Assembly (NCBI GenBank): GCA_963727575.1
Contig: CAVSIA010000022.1
Location: forward strand, 62,001-126,000
Direction: 5' to 3'
DNA from: JAHQVI01 sp963727575
GTDB taxonomy: Bacteria; Pseudomonadota; Alphaproteobacteria; Rhizobiales; Rhodomicrobiaceae
DNA: 64,000 nucleotides
Below are positions 17,943 to 27,668 of this stretch, piece by piece (within the stretch, counting starts at the first letter, position 1; every line of letters starts with the position of its first letter). A model generated the notes under the pieces. It had not been told where the DNA came from. It ran no database searches and was given only the letters and a program-made list of their open reading frames with translations. The translations under genes and the position numbers were made by a program.

Positions 17943-19596
17943 ATGGCTCACGTTTCAGTCGGCGCCCGTCCTGCCTGCCGAGCAGCGCAAGGTCGTGTTC
18001 GCATCCTCTCTCGGTACTGTGTTCGAGTGGTATGATTTCTACCTCTACGGTTCGCTCGCCGCGATCATCGGCAGGCACTTCTTCTCAGGCCTGACGCCGA
18101 CCGCACAATTCATCGCCGCGTTGATGGGCTTCGCCGCCGGCTTCTTCGTCCGGCCGTTCGGCGCAATCTTCTTTGGCCGTCTCGGCGACCTGATCGGCCG
18201 AAAATACACCTTCCTGATCACCATCCTGATCATGGGCCTTTCGACCTTCATCGTCGGCGTGCTACCCGGCTACAACGCCATCGGAATGGCGGCGCCGATC
18301 ATCCTGATCGCGTTGCGGCTGCTGCAGGGCCTCGCGCTTGGCGGCGAATATGGCGGTGCGGCGATCTACGTTGCCGAGCACGCCGAGGACAAACGGCGCG
18401 GCTACCGCACGGCCTGGATCCAGACGACCGCCACGCTCGGGCTGTTCCTGTCGCTGCTTGTCATCCTCGCCTGCCGCAAATTTGCCGGCGCGTCGTTCGA
18501 CGTCGAATGGGGCGCCTGGCGCATTCCGTTCCTGGTGTCGATCGCGCTGCTCGCGGTTTCGGTCTGGATCCGGCTGAAGCTCAACGAGTCGCCGCTGTTC
18601 AAGAAGATGAAGGCAGAGGGCCGCACATCGCGCGCGCCGCTCGCGGAAGCCTTCGGCCAGTGGCGCCATCTGCGCGTGGTGCTCCTCGCATTGTTCGGCG
18701 CGGTCGCGGGGCAGGCCGTCGTCTGGTACACGGGCCAGTTCTACGCACTGTTCTTCCTGACCCAGACGCTGAAGGTCGACGCCTATTGGGCGAACATCAT
18801 GATCGCGATCAGCCTTGCGATCGCCACGCCCTTCTTCCTGATTTTCGGCTGGCTGTCCGATCAGGTCGGCCGGAAATGCATCATCCTGGCGGGTTGCCTA
18901 CTGGCGATCTTCACTTATTTCCCGATCTTCAAGGCGCTGACCTGGGCGGCCAATCCCGAGCTTGCCGCGGCGGCCGAAACCTCGCCGGTGACGATCTCAG
19001 CCGATCCCTCGAAGCGCAAATTCCAGTTCAACCCGGTCGGTCAGTCGAAGTTCACCACGCCTTGCGACGTGGCCAAATCGGCATTGGTGAAGGCCGGCGT
19101 TCCCTACTCGAACGTCGCCCAGCCCGGCGGCGGGGCCCAGATCCAGATCGGCGGCACGGTCGTGGAGTCCTATGACGCCGCCGCACCCGATGCCAAGGAG
19201 AAGGGGGCCGCGTTCACCACCCAGCTCGGCGACGCGCTGAAGACCGCGGGCTATCCGCCGAAGTCGAAGATCGACGGCGTCGCCTGGCCGGTCGTCGGCC
19301 TACTGACGATCCTCGTCATCTATGTGACCATGGTCTACGGCCCGATGGCGGCATTCCTGGTCGAGCTGTTCCCGACGCGGATCCGCTACTCGGCGATGTC
19401 GTTGCCCTACCACATCGGCAATGGCTGGTCCGGCGGCTTCCTTCCGACCACGGCATTCGCGATGGTCGCGGCGACCGGCGATATCTATTACGGGCTGTGG
19501 TATCCGATCGTGGTCGCGGCAATGACGGTGATCGTCGGAGCGCTGCTCCTGCACGACACGAAGGGGCACCACCTGACCCGCGACGACGAGGTCTGA
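17943..19596 (+). CDS. MFS transporter, metabolite:H+ symporter (MHS) family, frameshifted near the start
   Basis: A polytopic inner-membrane symporter of about 550 residues. The MHS signature is clear: ASSLGTVFEWYDFYLYGSLA at the N-terminus, then FFVRPFGAIFFGRLGDLIGR (motif between helices 2 and 3) and LLQGLALGGEYGGAAIYVAE. The likely ATG at 17943 reads MAHVSVGA in a different frame from the body, so a one-base break lies near 17960-17985. Between the ninth and tenth helices there is an extra hydrophilic segment of about 105 residues (18,960-19,275), with one cysteine (KFTTPCDVAK), not found in ProP or KgtP. Substrate unknown; relatives move organic acids or betaines. Confidence 0.87.
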
Positions 19597-19631
19597 TCAC
19601 GTCGGCCTGTCGCCGAATTGGCGGCCGGCGC

Positions 19632-19736
19632 CTGGAGCACGATCAGGAAACGTGGAAACCGGTTTTCCTGGAAAATTGTGCGCAAACAAAAGGATATGGA
19701 TCGTGATCGCTTCCTTCTGAAATGATCACGATCTAG
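19632..19736. repeat. MITE-like repeat, copy A
   Basis: About 105 bp starting CTGGAGCACGATCAGGAAAC and ending GATCACGATCTAG, with the inner core GTGGAAACCGGTTTTCC. The ends are imperfect inverted repeats of the CTAGAGCGTGATC type. Related copies are at 50921-50955 and 58211-58278. The terminal CTAG overlaps the stop codon of the coiled-coil gene at 19733. Confidence 0.7.
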
Positions 19737-21136
19737 AAACCGCCGCCGGTGCGGAAGTCGGGACCGGACGAGCCGCCGCGAGAGCCGCCGCCGTTCGACG
19801 GGAAATGCTCGCTGCGCCGATAGCTGTCCGCCGAACGCCCCTCCCAGCGTTGGCTCCGCTGCGTCCGCGACCAGTATTCCGCCGCCGAGATGGCGCCTTC
19901 GAGCAGCATCCGCAGCCAAGCCTCGCCGCCGCCGCCCGACGGCTGATCGAAGACCGAGCCGGGCGCGTCGTACCGGGAGCGCCGGAATTCGGCGGCAAGC
20001 CGGAGCAGCTCCTCTTTCCGCGCGAAAGCCCGGTCGAGCGTCTCGCGCTTCGATTTCATCTCGCGCTCCAGCTCGCCAAGCTCGTCGGCGAATTTGACGA
20101 TCGTTCCGACGATCCGGTCGTCATCGACCTCAGGCGTTCGCCGCGCATCGACGAGCAGCGTGTTCACGCCCTGGCTCTGCAGAAATTCGGAGGTCTTTTC
20201 AACGGCCTCATGAAAGGCCGGGTCCAGCCCTTCGGCGTAGTGCTTGAGCTGCTTGCCGGTTTCGACCAGCTCGGCATTGAGCGCGGTCAGCTTGGCGGTC
20301 TCCTCCTCGCGGCGGCCATGTGCGGAGCGAAGCTCGGAAACCAGATCCGCACCCGCGAGCTGATGGATCTTTTCCGCCTCGATGGCGTCGAGCGCCTCGC
20401 GCTCCGTCTTCAGCTTCTCGGTCAGCCGCGCGACATGCTCGGCGAGGCGCTGCGGGATCGCCGTGAGCATGGAGAAATTCGCCCGCGCGTCGGTGTAGCC
20501 GGTCAGCCCGGCGACCCACCGGTCCAGCGAGCGGACGACACCGGTCGGCTCATATTCGGAGGTGCCGAAATGCCGTTCCCAGAGATACATGAAGATCGGA
20601 TCGTCGCGGTAAGGCTTGCCCTTCTCGGCTTCCTCCGCCTTCGCCTTGTCGGCCTTGGCGGTGGCATTCGCGACCGTGCTTTCAAGCTCCTGATAGCTCT
20701 TGGAATGCTCGCTGTAGCCGGGCTGGCTGCTCAGAGCTTTCCGGGCCGCGTCGCCGAGCGCATCGAGCCGCGATTCCAGGGCCTCGATCTCCTTGCCCAG
20801 CTTGGTCTGCCCGGCCAGGATCTTATCGCGCTCGTCGGTCGCCTGCTTTTCCCGCTGCTCAAGCCCGGTCACGGTTTTCTGCCGCGCGTCGAGGATCGCG
20901 CGCACCTGCGTGGAAAGCCGGTCCGCCTCGTCGATGACGCCGTCGACAACCGCCAGCTTGGCGCGGAATTCGGCGAGCGCCTTGAAGGCGTCGAGGCGCT
21001 CAGCGATCAGCTTCGCCTTCTCGGCATTCGCATCGCTGACCTCCGCGTTCAGCCGGTCGACCTGACTGCTGGTCTCCTGCAGGGCCTCCTCGATGGAGGC
21101 CAGCCGATCGCGTCCGGATACGGTGGGCATTACCAT
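19733..21136 (-). CDS. Coiled-coil protein of unknown function
   Basis: An intact 467-residue protein, third gene of a minus-strand operon. Residues about 10-130 and 230-390 are long heptad-rich helices (e.g. LASIEEALQETSSQVDRLNA, LTEKLKTEREALDAIEAEKI). Between them lies a globular segment with FMYLWERHFGTSEYEPTGVV, and the C-terminus is glycine- and serine-rich (GGGSRGGSSGPDF). No signal peptide or membrane helix. Its start overlaps the stop of the membrane protein gene before it by 7 bases. The TAG stop codon lies inside a MITE terminus, so the original C-terminus may have been altered. Function not recognised. Confidence 0.75.
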   Translation of the reverse strand: MVMPTVSGRDRLASIEEALQETSSQVDRLNAEVSDANAEKAKLIAERLDAFKALAEFRAKLAVVDGVIDEADRLSTQVRAILDARQKTVTGLEQREKQATDERDKILAGQTKLGKEIEALESRLDALGDAARKALSSQPGYSEHSKSYQELESTVANATAKADKAKAEEAEKGKPYRDDPIFMYLWERHFGTSEYEPTGVVRSLDRWVAGLTGYTDARANFSMLTAIPQRLAEHVARLTEKLKTEREALDAIEAEKIHQLAGADLVSELRSAHGRREEETAKLTALNAELVETGKQLKHYAEGLDPAFHEAVEKTSEFLQSQGVNTLLVDARRTPEVDDDRIVGTIVKFADELGELEREMKSKRETLDRAFARKEELLRLAAEFRRSRYDAPGSVFDQPSGGGGEAWLRMLLEGAISAAEYWSRTQRSQRWEGRSADSYRRSEHFPSNGGGSRGGSSGPDFRTGGGF

Positions 21137-22071
21137 TTCGTCAGCGCTCCGCCCTGCGTATCCACGCGCCAGTCGATGTCGAGCTGGCCGCGTTTCTTTA
21201 CTCCGATCACCGCGTTCTGAATGATGCCGTCATCGAGCTTGTCCGCCTGAACCCGGTCGAATACGGATTTCGACACGCGCACCGCCCATTTCGATACCGT
21301 CTCGCGCTTGCCGTTCTCCTCATTGGTGACGGGGCGCGCCAGCGCATGGCCCGAGCTGTCGATGGCCTCGACGACGAGATAGTAGTTGCGGCTGTTCGAA
21401 TTGACTTTCGGGATGCGCCACAGGCCGCTGAGCTCGCCCGGCCGCGATACGATCCGCACGTCGTAGGCGAGGCGCAATTCGTCGAGCATGGCGCTGAGAT
21501 CGTCGGACGCCTTTTGCGCTGCCGGTCGCTGTCCGGCTTTCGCCGCGGCCAGCCCCGAATCGCGCAGCGCCGCCGCGCGTTCGAGCACCGTGTCGGAATT
21601 GGTCTCGGCGTCGATCGTCGAATAGAGCGTGTTCAGCTCGTGCGGCAGCCTTTCGGCGAGTTCGATCCGTGCACGCTCGCGCGGCCAAGTATAGGCGGAC
21701 TGCCAAGCGTACCAGCCGGCGACCAGGAGAACCAGGAACCCGGCGGCCCCGGCGGCGACCCACCGGCCCCATTTCCAGCGCGTGACATAAAGCCGGGCAA
21801 GCTTGAGCTGGAAACTCTCTTTCGGCGGCTCGTAGGCGAAGCGCCGCTCCTCCAGCGCCCGCACGCCCTCTTCGAGGATGTGGTCGGGCACCTCGATGCC
21901 CTGACCACGGTAAAGCTCGCGGAGCCGCTCGATGAGCTGCTGCCGCCGCGTTTCATCGTTCAGCTCGCGCAGGGCGATCCGCTCGTCATGGCGCAGCGTA
22001 TCGACCACGTCCATCGAAAGCATGACGTCGTCGAGTGGCGGCCGAACGGTTTCGGCGGCGGCGGCGTTCAT
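21130..22071 (-). CDS. DUF6384-like single-pass membrane protein
   Basis: A 313-residue protein with a helical cytoplasmic N-terminus (residues 1-95, including LRHDERIALRELNDETRRQQ and a segment about ELYRGQGIEVPDHILEEGV), one strong membrane helix at about residues 105-123 (WVAAGAAGFLVLLVAGWYAW), and a C-terminal domain ending in a beta-rich part (LWRIPKVNSNSRNYYLVVEA). Topology suggests the C-terminal domain is outside the cytoplasm. It is the middle gene of the operon with the two helical proteins. I associate it with the family DUF6384, with moderate certainty; the biochemical role is unknown. Confidence 0.75.
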   Translation of the reverse strand: MNAAAAETVRPPLDDVMLSMDVVDTLRHDERIALRELNDETRRQQLIERLRELYRGQGIEVPDHILEEGVRALEERRFAYEPPKESFQLKLARLYVTRWKWGRWVAAGAAGFLVLLVAGWYAWQSAYTWPRERARIELAERLPHELNTLYSTIDAETNSDTVLERAAALRDSGLAAAKAGQRPAAQKASDDLSAMLDELRLAYDVRIVSRPGELSGLWRIPKVNSNSRNYYLVVEAIDSSGHALARPVTNEENGKRETVSKWAVRVSKSVFDRVQADKLDDGIIQNAVIGVKKRGQLDIDWRVDTQGGALTKW

Positions 22072-22093
22072 GCGCGACTAGGCCTCTTCCGGC

Positions 22094-23254
22094 TTAGGGC
22101 AGCGCCTGTATGTCGGAGGCAAGGCGGGCCATGCGGCGCTTGCCGTTCTCCACCGCCTCGCGGATTTCCTCGGAATTGCGCGTCGCCAGCGTGCGCATTT
22201 CCTCGATGATCTCGCGCGAGCGCTCCTGGAAGTTCGTGACCAACTCGACCAGCTTGATCACGGCATCGGCGCGCACCGTCGGCCCATAGCCGGCCCTGAT
22301 CGCCTCCTCCGTCACCTTGTCGCCGACCTCGGACAGCGTATCGAGACTGTCCGCCACACCCTTCTTCATCGCTTCCAGCGTCTTGGTGGATTCGTGCAGG
22401 CCGAACATGCCGGTGAAGGACGCCTTCAGCGCGGTCAGCACGGCATCGTTGGTCGAGAAGAAGCTCACCGCCTGCGCGTAGACACGCTCCTTGGCGCTGG
22501 TCGTCTGCATCAGCCGCGACATGATCACTTCGGAGGTGTTGTAGCCGATGGTCAGATTGTCGGCGAGGTCCTTGGCGATCTGATAGCGCTTGTCCTCGTC
22601 CATCATCAGCCGCAGCTTCTCGTCGCGCTCCATTTCCAGCGTCGCCCGCTCGGACGGCGATTTGCCCTGATAGGCGCCGACCTTGTCCGACGCCTCCTTC
22701 AGCACCGTCTTGGCTTCGGCGAGCTTGGCGTCGGCCTTCTCCAGCACCTCCATCGCCAGGACCTGCGCCTGCTTATAGGCGCCGCGATAGTCGCGATAGG
22801 CTTTGAGGATCTTGCTCTCGCGCTGGATCTGGTTCTTGGTCTCCTTCGCCACCTCGAGATAGGTGCCGCGGATGTCGTCGAAGCGGTCGGCGATGTCGCC
22901 CCGCGCGACCTTCATCCAGACATTGGTGACGCGCTCCCAGGGCCCGATCTTGCCGTCCGCAAGCTGATCGACCAGATCCTTGGCATCGTCGCGGATGGAG
23001 TTGAACGCCTCGACGATCTTGTTATAGCGGTTGCCGATCTGCATCCCTGCGACTTCGTTGCGTACGATCTCGTTGAAGGTCGAGGCTTCGGCGAGCGTCC
23101 GGCCGATCACGGCCACCTTGTCCTGATCCAGCAATGCGATCTGCTCCAGAAGGCCGGTAACGGGATCGCTTTCGGTCGGTTTTGTTTTAATCCCCAGATC
23201 CGTGACCGTCTCGAGCGCGCGGTCGAGATAGGCGAGGGGTGTCATTTTGGCCAT
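22094..23254 (-). CDS. Helical protein of unknown function, first gene of three-gene operon
   Basis: A 386-residue, almost wholly alpha-helical cytosolic protein. It begins MAKMTPLAYLDRALETVTDL and has repeated helical segments (KNQIQRESKILKAYRDYRGA, SDKVGAYQGKSPSERATLEM, IAKDLADNLTIGYNTSEVIM, NFQERSREIIEEMRTLATRN). The pattern of amphipathic helices with conserved NTSEVIMSRLMQTT recalls TelA-like proteins (toxic-anion-resistance family), but I see no decisive signature. The ATG at 23254 has a GAGG element. The downstream gene begins 23 bases after its stop, so the three genes form one transcript. Confidence 0.75.
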   Translation of the reverse strand: MAKMTPLAYLDRALETVTDLGIKTKPTESDPVTGLLEQIALLDQDKVAVIGRTLAEASTFNEIVRNEVAGMQIGNRYNKIVEAFNSIRDDAKDLVDQLADGKIGPWERVTNVWMKVARGDIADRFDDIRGTYLEVAKETKNQIQRESKILKAYRDYRGAYKQAQVLAMEVLEKADAKLAEAKTVLKEASDKVGAYQGKSPSERATLEMERDEKLRLMMDEDKRYQIAKDLADNLTIGYNTSEVIMSRLMQTTSAKERVYAQAVSFFSTNDAVLTALKASFTGMFGLHESTKTLEAMKKGVADSLDTLSEVGDKVTEEAIRAGYGPTVRADAVIKLVELVTNFQERSREIIEEMRTLATRNSEEIREAVENGKRRMARLASDIQALP

Positions 23255-23369
23255 AGCAGGCGCCTCTTTGGATATTTTTTTGGCCCGCAACTCTATAGCG
23301 ACAGTTGAGGCAATGGAAAGGCCGATATGGCGGCTCCGGGAACCGGCGACAAACCTGTATTTTCCATAA

Positions 23370-24623
23370 TTATTCGGCGGCGGCGCTCATGGGGCGGGCG
23401 GCGCGGGGCATGGCCGGCGTGTGAATGTGCTCCGGCCGGACGCCCATTCCGATGATCCGGGCCGGAATCCGACGCAGGAACGGCAGATAGTTGAAGAGCC
23501 GCACGGGGAGCGGGACTTCGAGCTTGCCCTTGGCCTGGAGCGCCCGGGAGATCACGCGGTTCTGGATCTGGATCTGCAGGAACTGGGTGATCTTGGCCGG
23601 AAGCTCGCGGCGCTGCTGGACCTTGGCGAGGTGGCTCGTCGTCAGCGTCCCCTTGCGCAGCGGCTCGGCCAGAATATTGGCCGCTGCCACCGCGTCCTGC
23701 ACGGCAAGGTTGATGCCGATGCCGCCGACCGGGGACATTGCGTGCGCGGCGTCGCCGATGCAGAGCAGACCGTCGCGATACCAGGTGCGGAGCCGGTCGA
23801 CCTTCACCGTCAGCAATTTGACCTGGTCCAAGTCTTCCAGGCTGTCGACGCGGTCGGCAAATAGCGGGGCGGCCTTGGCGACGCCCTCGCGGAAGGCGGC
23901 CAGCCCGGCGGCGCGGACCTCGTCGGCGGCGCCCTTGGGGATGACATAGGCGCATTGCCAATAATCGCCGCGGTCGATCTGGATGAGAATGCTTCCCGGA
24001 AGAAAGCGGCCCATGGTCTCGGACGGATCGCCAACCTTCTTCGGCAAGCGGAACCAGAGCACATCGAGCGGCGCGCCGAGATCGTCGACCTGGAGCCCTG
24101 CGGCCTCGCGCAACGTCGAGCCGCGGCCGTCGCAGGCGACCACCAGATCCGCCCTGACCTCGATCTCGCCCTCCGGCGTTTTCGCCCGTACGCCGACCGC
24201 CCGTCCACCTTCCGAAATAAGGCCGGTGACTTCGGCGCGCATCTTCAGATGAAAGGCGGGAAAGGGCTGGCCATGCTCCTGGAGGAAGTTGAGCAGGTCC
24301 CACTGCGGAACGAAGGCGATGAACCGGCATTGTGTCGGCAGATGGCTGAAATCGGCGAACTGGACGAATTCGTCGCCGAACTGACCGCCGAAGCTGGTGG
24401 TACTAGAGTGAGGCAGCTTCAGGAATTGATGGAGCAGCCCCAATTCGTGGAACAGCTCAAGGGTGGAAGGATGGACGGTGTCGCCGCGGAAATCGCGTAG
24501 AAAATCGCCGTGCTTTTCGAGCACGATCACGTCCACGCCGCTTCGCGCCAGCAGAAAGCCGAGCATCATCCCGGCCGGTCCGCCGCCAGCGATACAGCAG
24601 GTTGTCCTGAGATGCTGGGTCAT
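23370..24623 (-). CDS. FAD-dependent monooxygenase (UbiH/PHBH type)
   Basis: An intact 417-residue flavoprotein hydroxylase. The ADP-binding motif is CCIAGGGPAGMMLGFLLARS at residues 9-28, the second FAD/NAD(P) motif is VVACDGRGSTLREAAG, and the GD motif is LLCIGDAAHAMSPVGGIGIN. This is the class A monooxygenase layout that hydroxylates aromatic rings with NAD(P)H and O2. A GAGGAG element precedes the ATG at 24623. It diverges from the macro-domain gene across 170 bases. The substrate is not evident from the neighbours. Confidence 0.9.
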   Translation of the reverse strand: MTQHLRTTCCIAGGGPAGMMLGFLLARSGVDVIVLEKHGDFLRDFRGDTVHPSTLELFHELGLLHQFLKLPHSSTTSFGGQFGDEFVQFADFSHLPTQCRFIAFVPQWDLLNFLQEHGQPFPAFHLKMRAEVTGLISEGGRAVGVRAKTPEGEIEVRADLVVACDGRGSTLREAAGLQVDDLGAPLDVLWFRLPKKVGDPSETMGRFLPGSILIQIDRGDYWQCAYVIPKGAADEVRAAGLAAFREGVAKAAPLFADRVDSLEDLDQVKLLTVKVDRLRTWYRDGLLCIGDAAHAMSPVGGIGINLAVQDAVAAANILAEPLRKGTLTTSHLAKVQQRRELPAKITQFLQIQIQNRVISRALQAKGKLEVPLPVRLFNYLPFLRRIPARIIGMGVRPEHIHTPAMPRAARPMSAAAE

Positions 24624-24793
24624 GGCTCGCTCCTCGAGCAGCTGGTGATTGACGGGGAGCGCATGCGAAGCCTTAAAGTTCCGTCAGCGCGGCCAGCGGC
24701 GACTATAATCTGTTTCGCGTTAATGGAACCTCCCCAATGGGAGGCGCAGATTTATCATATACGGCACACGCAGCGGCGATCTGGAGGACAGCC

Positions 24794-25324
24794 ATGGCTC
24801 ATCCCGGCAAGGACCTGATCGAGGTCATCCAGGGCGACATTACCGGCATCGAAGCCGACGCCGTAGTCAATGCCGCCAACACCGACCTCGCCATGGGCGG
24901 CGGCGTTTGCGGGGCGATCTTCCGCGCGGCCGGCGTCCGCGAGCTGACCCATGCCTGCGACGGCATCGGCCATTGCGCCACGGGCTCGGCGGTGATCACG
25001 CCCGCCTTCGCAATGCGCAACGCCAAGCACATCATCCATGCCGTCGGCCCGGTCTACAGCCGCTATGCGCTCGACGAGGCCCGCGAGTTGCTGCGCTCTG
25101 CCTTTCGCAGCGCCATGCTGCTGGCCGCCGGCAGCGGCTGCCGCTCGATTGCCTTCCCCGCGATCAGCACCGGCATTTACGGCGATCCGCTGGAGGAAGC
25201 CTGCGCCGAGGCGGTCGATGTCTGCACGCAGGAGGCCGCGGCGACCGGGCTGCATGTCAAGCTGGTCGGGTTCGACGGGGACACGGTCGACTGCCTGAAG
25301 CGCAATCTGGCGGATCTCGACTAG
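24794..25324 (+). CDS. Macro domain-containing protein
   Basis: A 176-residue macro domain. The ADP-ribose-binding blocks are IEVIQGDITGIEADAVVNAA, followed by NTDLAMGGGVCGAIFRAAG and AFPAISTGIYGDPLEEA. Together these match O-acetyl-ADP-ribose deacetylase/ADP-ribosyl hydrolase relatives such as YmdB. The ATG at 24794 follows GGAGGA at ideal spacing. The zinc alcohol dehydrogenase starts 14 bases after the stop, suggesting co-transcription. Confidence 0.92.
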   Translation: MAHPGKDLIEVIQGDITGIEADAVVNAANTDLAMGGGVCGAIFRAAGVRELTHACDGIGHCATGSAVITPAFAMRNAKHIIHAVGPVYSRYALDEARELLRSAFRSAMLLAAGSGCRSIAFPAISTGIYGDPLEEACAEAVDVCTQEAAATGLHVKLVGFDGDTVDCLKRNLADLD

Positions 25325-25338
25325 CAGGGAGGGCGGCG

Positions 25339-26343
25339 ATGGCGGAGCCGGCGCAGACGATGCGGGCGATGGTTTTCGAACGGGTGGGCGAGCCGCTGCG
25401 GCTGGTTCATCGCGACCTGCCGGCGCCGGGAGCGGGCCAGCTTCTGCTGAAAGTGCGCGCCTGCGCGGTCTGCCGCACCGATCTCCACGTGGTCGACGGC
25501 GATCTGCCACCCTGCTGCCCGACCATCGTTCCGGGACATGAGATCGTCGGCGAGGTCGCCGCCATCGGGCCGGGCGTGGCCGGCTTCGCGCTTGGCGACC
25601 GGGTCGGCGTTCCGTGGCTCGGCTTCAGTTGCGGAGTCTGCCGGTTCTGCCGCGCGGGGCAGGAGAATCTCTGCGATCAGGCAAAGTTCACCGGCTATCA
25701 GATCGATGGCGGCTTCGCCGACCACACCGTCGCCAACGCCGCCTTCTGCTTCCATCTGCCGGACGCCTATAGCGACGTCGAGGCGGCCCCTTTGCTATGC
25801 GCCGGACTGATCGGCTATCGGTCTTTGAAAATGGCGGGCGATGCGCGGACACTCGGCATTTACGGCTTCGGCGCGGCGGCGCATATCATCGCCCAGGTCG
25901 CGCTGCACCAGGGGCGCGAGCTTTACGCCTTCACCCGGCCCGGCGACGAGGCCGCGCAGGATTTTGCCCGCTCGCTCGGCTGCCATTGGGTCGGCGGGTC
26001 GGACGAGCGGCCCGACGCCGAGCTCGATGCGGCGATCATTTTCGCCCCCGTCGGCGCGCTGGTTCCGCAGGCGTTGAAGGCCGTGCGCAAAGGCGGCATC
26101 GTCGTGTGCGGCGGCATTCACATGTCCGACATCCCGAGCTTTCCCTATAGCGACCTTTGGGGCGAGCGCATGATCCGCTCGGTCGCCAATCTGACCCGAG
26201 CCGACGCCGTCGAGTTCCTCAAGCTTGCGCCGAAGGTCCCGGTCCGATCGACGACGCAGACCTTTCCGCTGGAGCAGGCCAACGAAGCGCTCGCCGCCCT
26301 TCGCGAAGGCCGGCTGACCGGCGCGGCCGTGCTCGTGCCCTGA
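25339..26343 (+). CDS. Zinc-dependent alcohol dehydrogenase family protein
   Basis: A 334-residue medium-chain dehydrogenase. Catalytic-zinc ligands are in ACAVCRTDLHVVDG and PGHEIVGEV; four structural-zinc cysteines are in CGVCRFCRAGQENLC. The Rossmann segment reads TLGIYGFGAAAHIIAQVALH, lacking the usual GxGGLG spacing but keeping GFGAAAH, a form seen in the AdhA-like subgroup. The ATG at 25339 follows GGAGGG. It is tightly linked to the macro-domain gene. Confidence 0.92.
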   Translation: MAEPAQTMRAMVFERVGEPLRLVHRDLPAPGAGQLLLKVRACAVCRTDLHVVDGDLPPCCPTIVPGHEIVGEVAAIGPGVAGFALGDRVGVPWLGFSCGVCRFCRAGQENLCDQAKFTGYQIDGGFADHTVANAAFCFHLPDAYSDVEAAPLLCAGLIGYRSLKMAGDARTLGIYGFGAAAHIIAQVALHQGRELYAFTRPGDEAAQDFARSLGCHWVGGSDERPDAELDAAIIFAPVGALVPQALKAVRKGGIVVCGGIHMSDIPSFPYSDLWGERMIRSVANLTRADAVEFLKLAPKVPVRSTTQTFPLEQANEALAALREGRLTGAAVLVP

Positions 26344-26558
26344 TGATTTTCCGCTCGCCTTCGCGTTTTGCCCGTGATAGGGCACAAGCCATGCCGTCCT
26401 TTGCGCACCAGCTTTGGCTCATTCTTCATCTTGGTCAAAACGCCGGGACGGTCTCCTACAGCTGATGCTGACCTCAACCGGCTCGTGACGATGCGAGACG
26501 GTTGATCCTCCTCCCCACCATCTCGCAGCCGCCACAAGCCATCATTCGGATGCGATCC
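26344..26558. other. Intergenic region, no feature recognised
   Basis: About 215 bases between the dehydrogenase and the EamA exporter gene. No conserved protein or RNA was recognised; it presumably contains the exporter promoter. Confidence 0.4.
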
Positions 26559-27526
26559 ATGGCTCAACCAGCGACCATGCCTGCGGCGGAGTTCACGCCC
26601 GGCAGCGGATATGTTCTGGCGGCGTTCGGCGCTGCCCTGTTCTCGATGAAGGCGATCTTCATCAAGCTCGCCTACGGGACGGGCGCCGCACCGGCCATCG
26701 ACGCCATCACGCTGCTCGCCCTCCGCATGGCGTTCTCGCTGCCGATTTACCTGGTCATCGGTGTTTTCGCCTGGCGCGCACGGACGCGCGAAGGCCGGCC
26801 GCTGCCGAGCCTGCGCGATTTCGTCGCCGCGATCTGCGTCGGCGTGCTCGGCTATTACGGCGCCAGTTTTCTGGATTTCGAGGGGCTTATCTACCTGACC
26901 GCACAGTTCGAGCGGCTGATCCTGTTCACCTACCCGTTCTTCGTCATGCTGCTCGGCGCGCTGTTTTTCGCCGGCCGGATCACGAGCTGGGGTATCGCCG
27001 CGCTGGTGCTGGCCTATGCGGGCATTTCGGTGATCTATCTCGAAGGGGCGACGGCGACCGGCGAGCACACGCTGTTCGGCGCGATGCTGGTGCTCGGCGC
27101 GGCGTTCTCCTTCGCCGTCTATCAGCTCATCGCCAAATCGCTGATCACCCGGATCGGCAGCCGCATCTTCACTTGCATCGCCATGACCGGGGCCTGCCTC
27201 GCCGTGCTGCTGCATTTCGGCGTCAGCGGGAACGTCACGGCGCTGTTCGACGTGCCGGGCAGGATCGCCGGTCTCGGCGCGTTGCTGGCCATCGTCTCGA
27301 CCGTGCTGCCGTCCTTCATGCTCAACGCCGCGCTCGACCGGGTCGGGCCGCAGGCGGTCGCCGTGCTCGGCACGCTGAGCCCGACGGCGACGATCGTCAT
27401 GGCGATCATCTTCCTGGCGAGCCATTTACGCTGGCGGACGCGATCGGCACGACGCTGGTGATGTCCGGGGTCGGGCTGTTCACTTGGCGCGACGCACAGC
27501 AGAAGGCGCGTGCGGACGTTCGTTAA
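26559..27526 (+). CDS. EamA/DMT family transporter, frameshifted near the end
   Basis: About 322 residues with ten hydrophobic helices, two EamA repeats (residues about 15-155 and 170-310). AFGAALFSMKAIFIKLAYGT is a typical first helix, and FTYPFFVMLLGALFFAGRIT the end of the first repeat. After ATIVMAIIFL the frame breaks near 27422, where one G of a run seems missing, and continues as GEPFTLADAIGTTLVMSGVG, the usual final helix and short basic tail. The ATG at 26559 is favoured; others lie just upstream. It is a drug/metabolite exporter of unknown substrate. Confidence 0.87.
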
Positions 27527-27536
27527 CGCCACCCAT

Positions 27537-27645
27537 CGTCGTCGCCCCGGTCTTGAGCCGGGGCCTACTCACCTTTCCGCCCGGCAAAAGCGTAAGTATG
27601 GCCGAGTAGTCCCGGATCTGCGCCCGCGCTTCATCCGGGATGACA
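27537..27645. repeat. Degenerate REP-like palindromic region
   Basis: Short inverted complements are recognisable (GAGCCGGGGCCTACT near 27554 against AGTAGTCCCGGAT near 27606, and CATCCGGGATGAC at about 27632). It resembles the GTCATCCCGG-type palindromes common in this order. It lies between convergent genes and may terminate both. Confidence 0.45.
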
Positions 27646-27668
27646 TACAATTCCCATGCGCTCAATCG

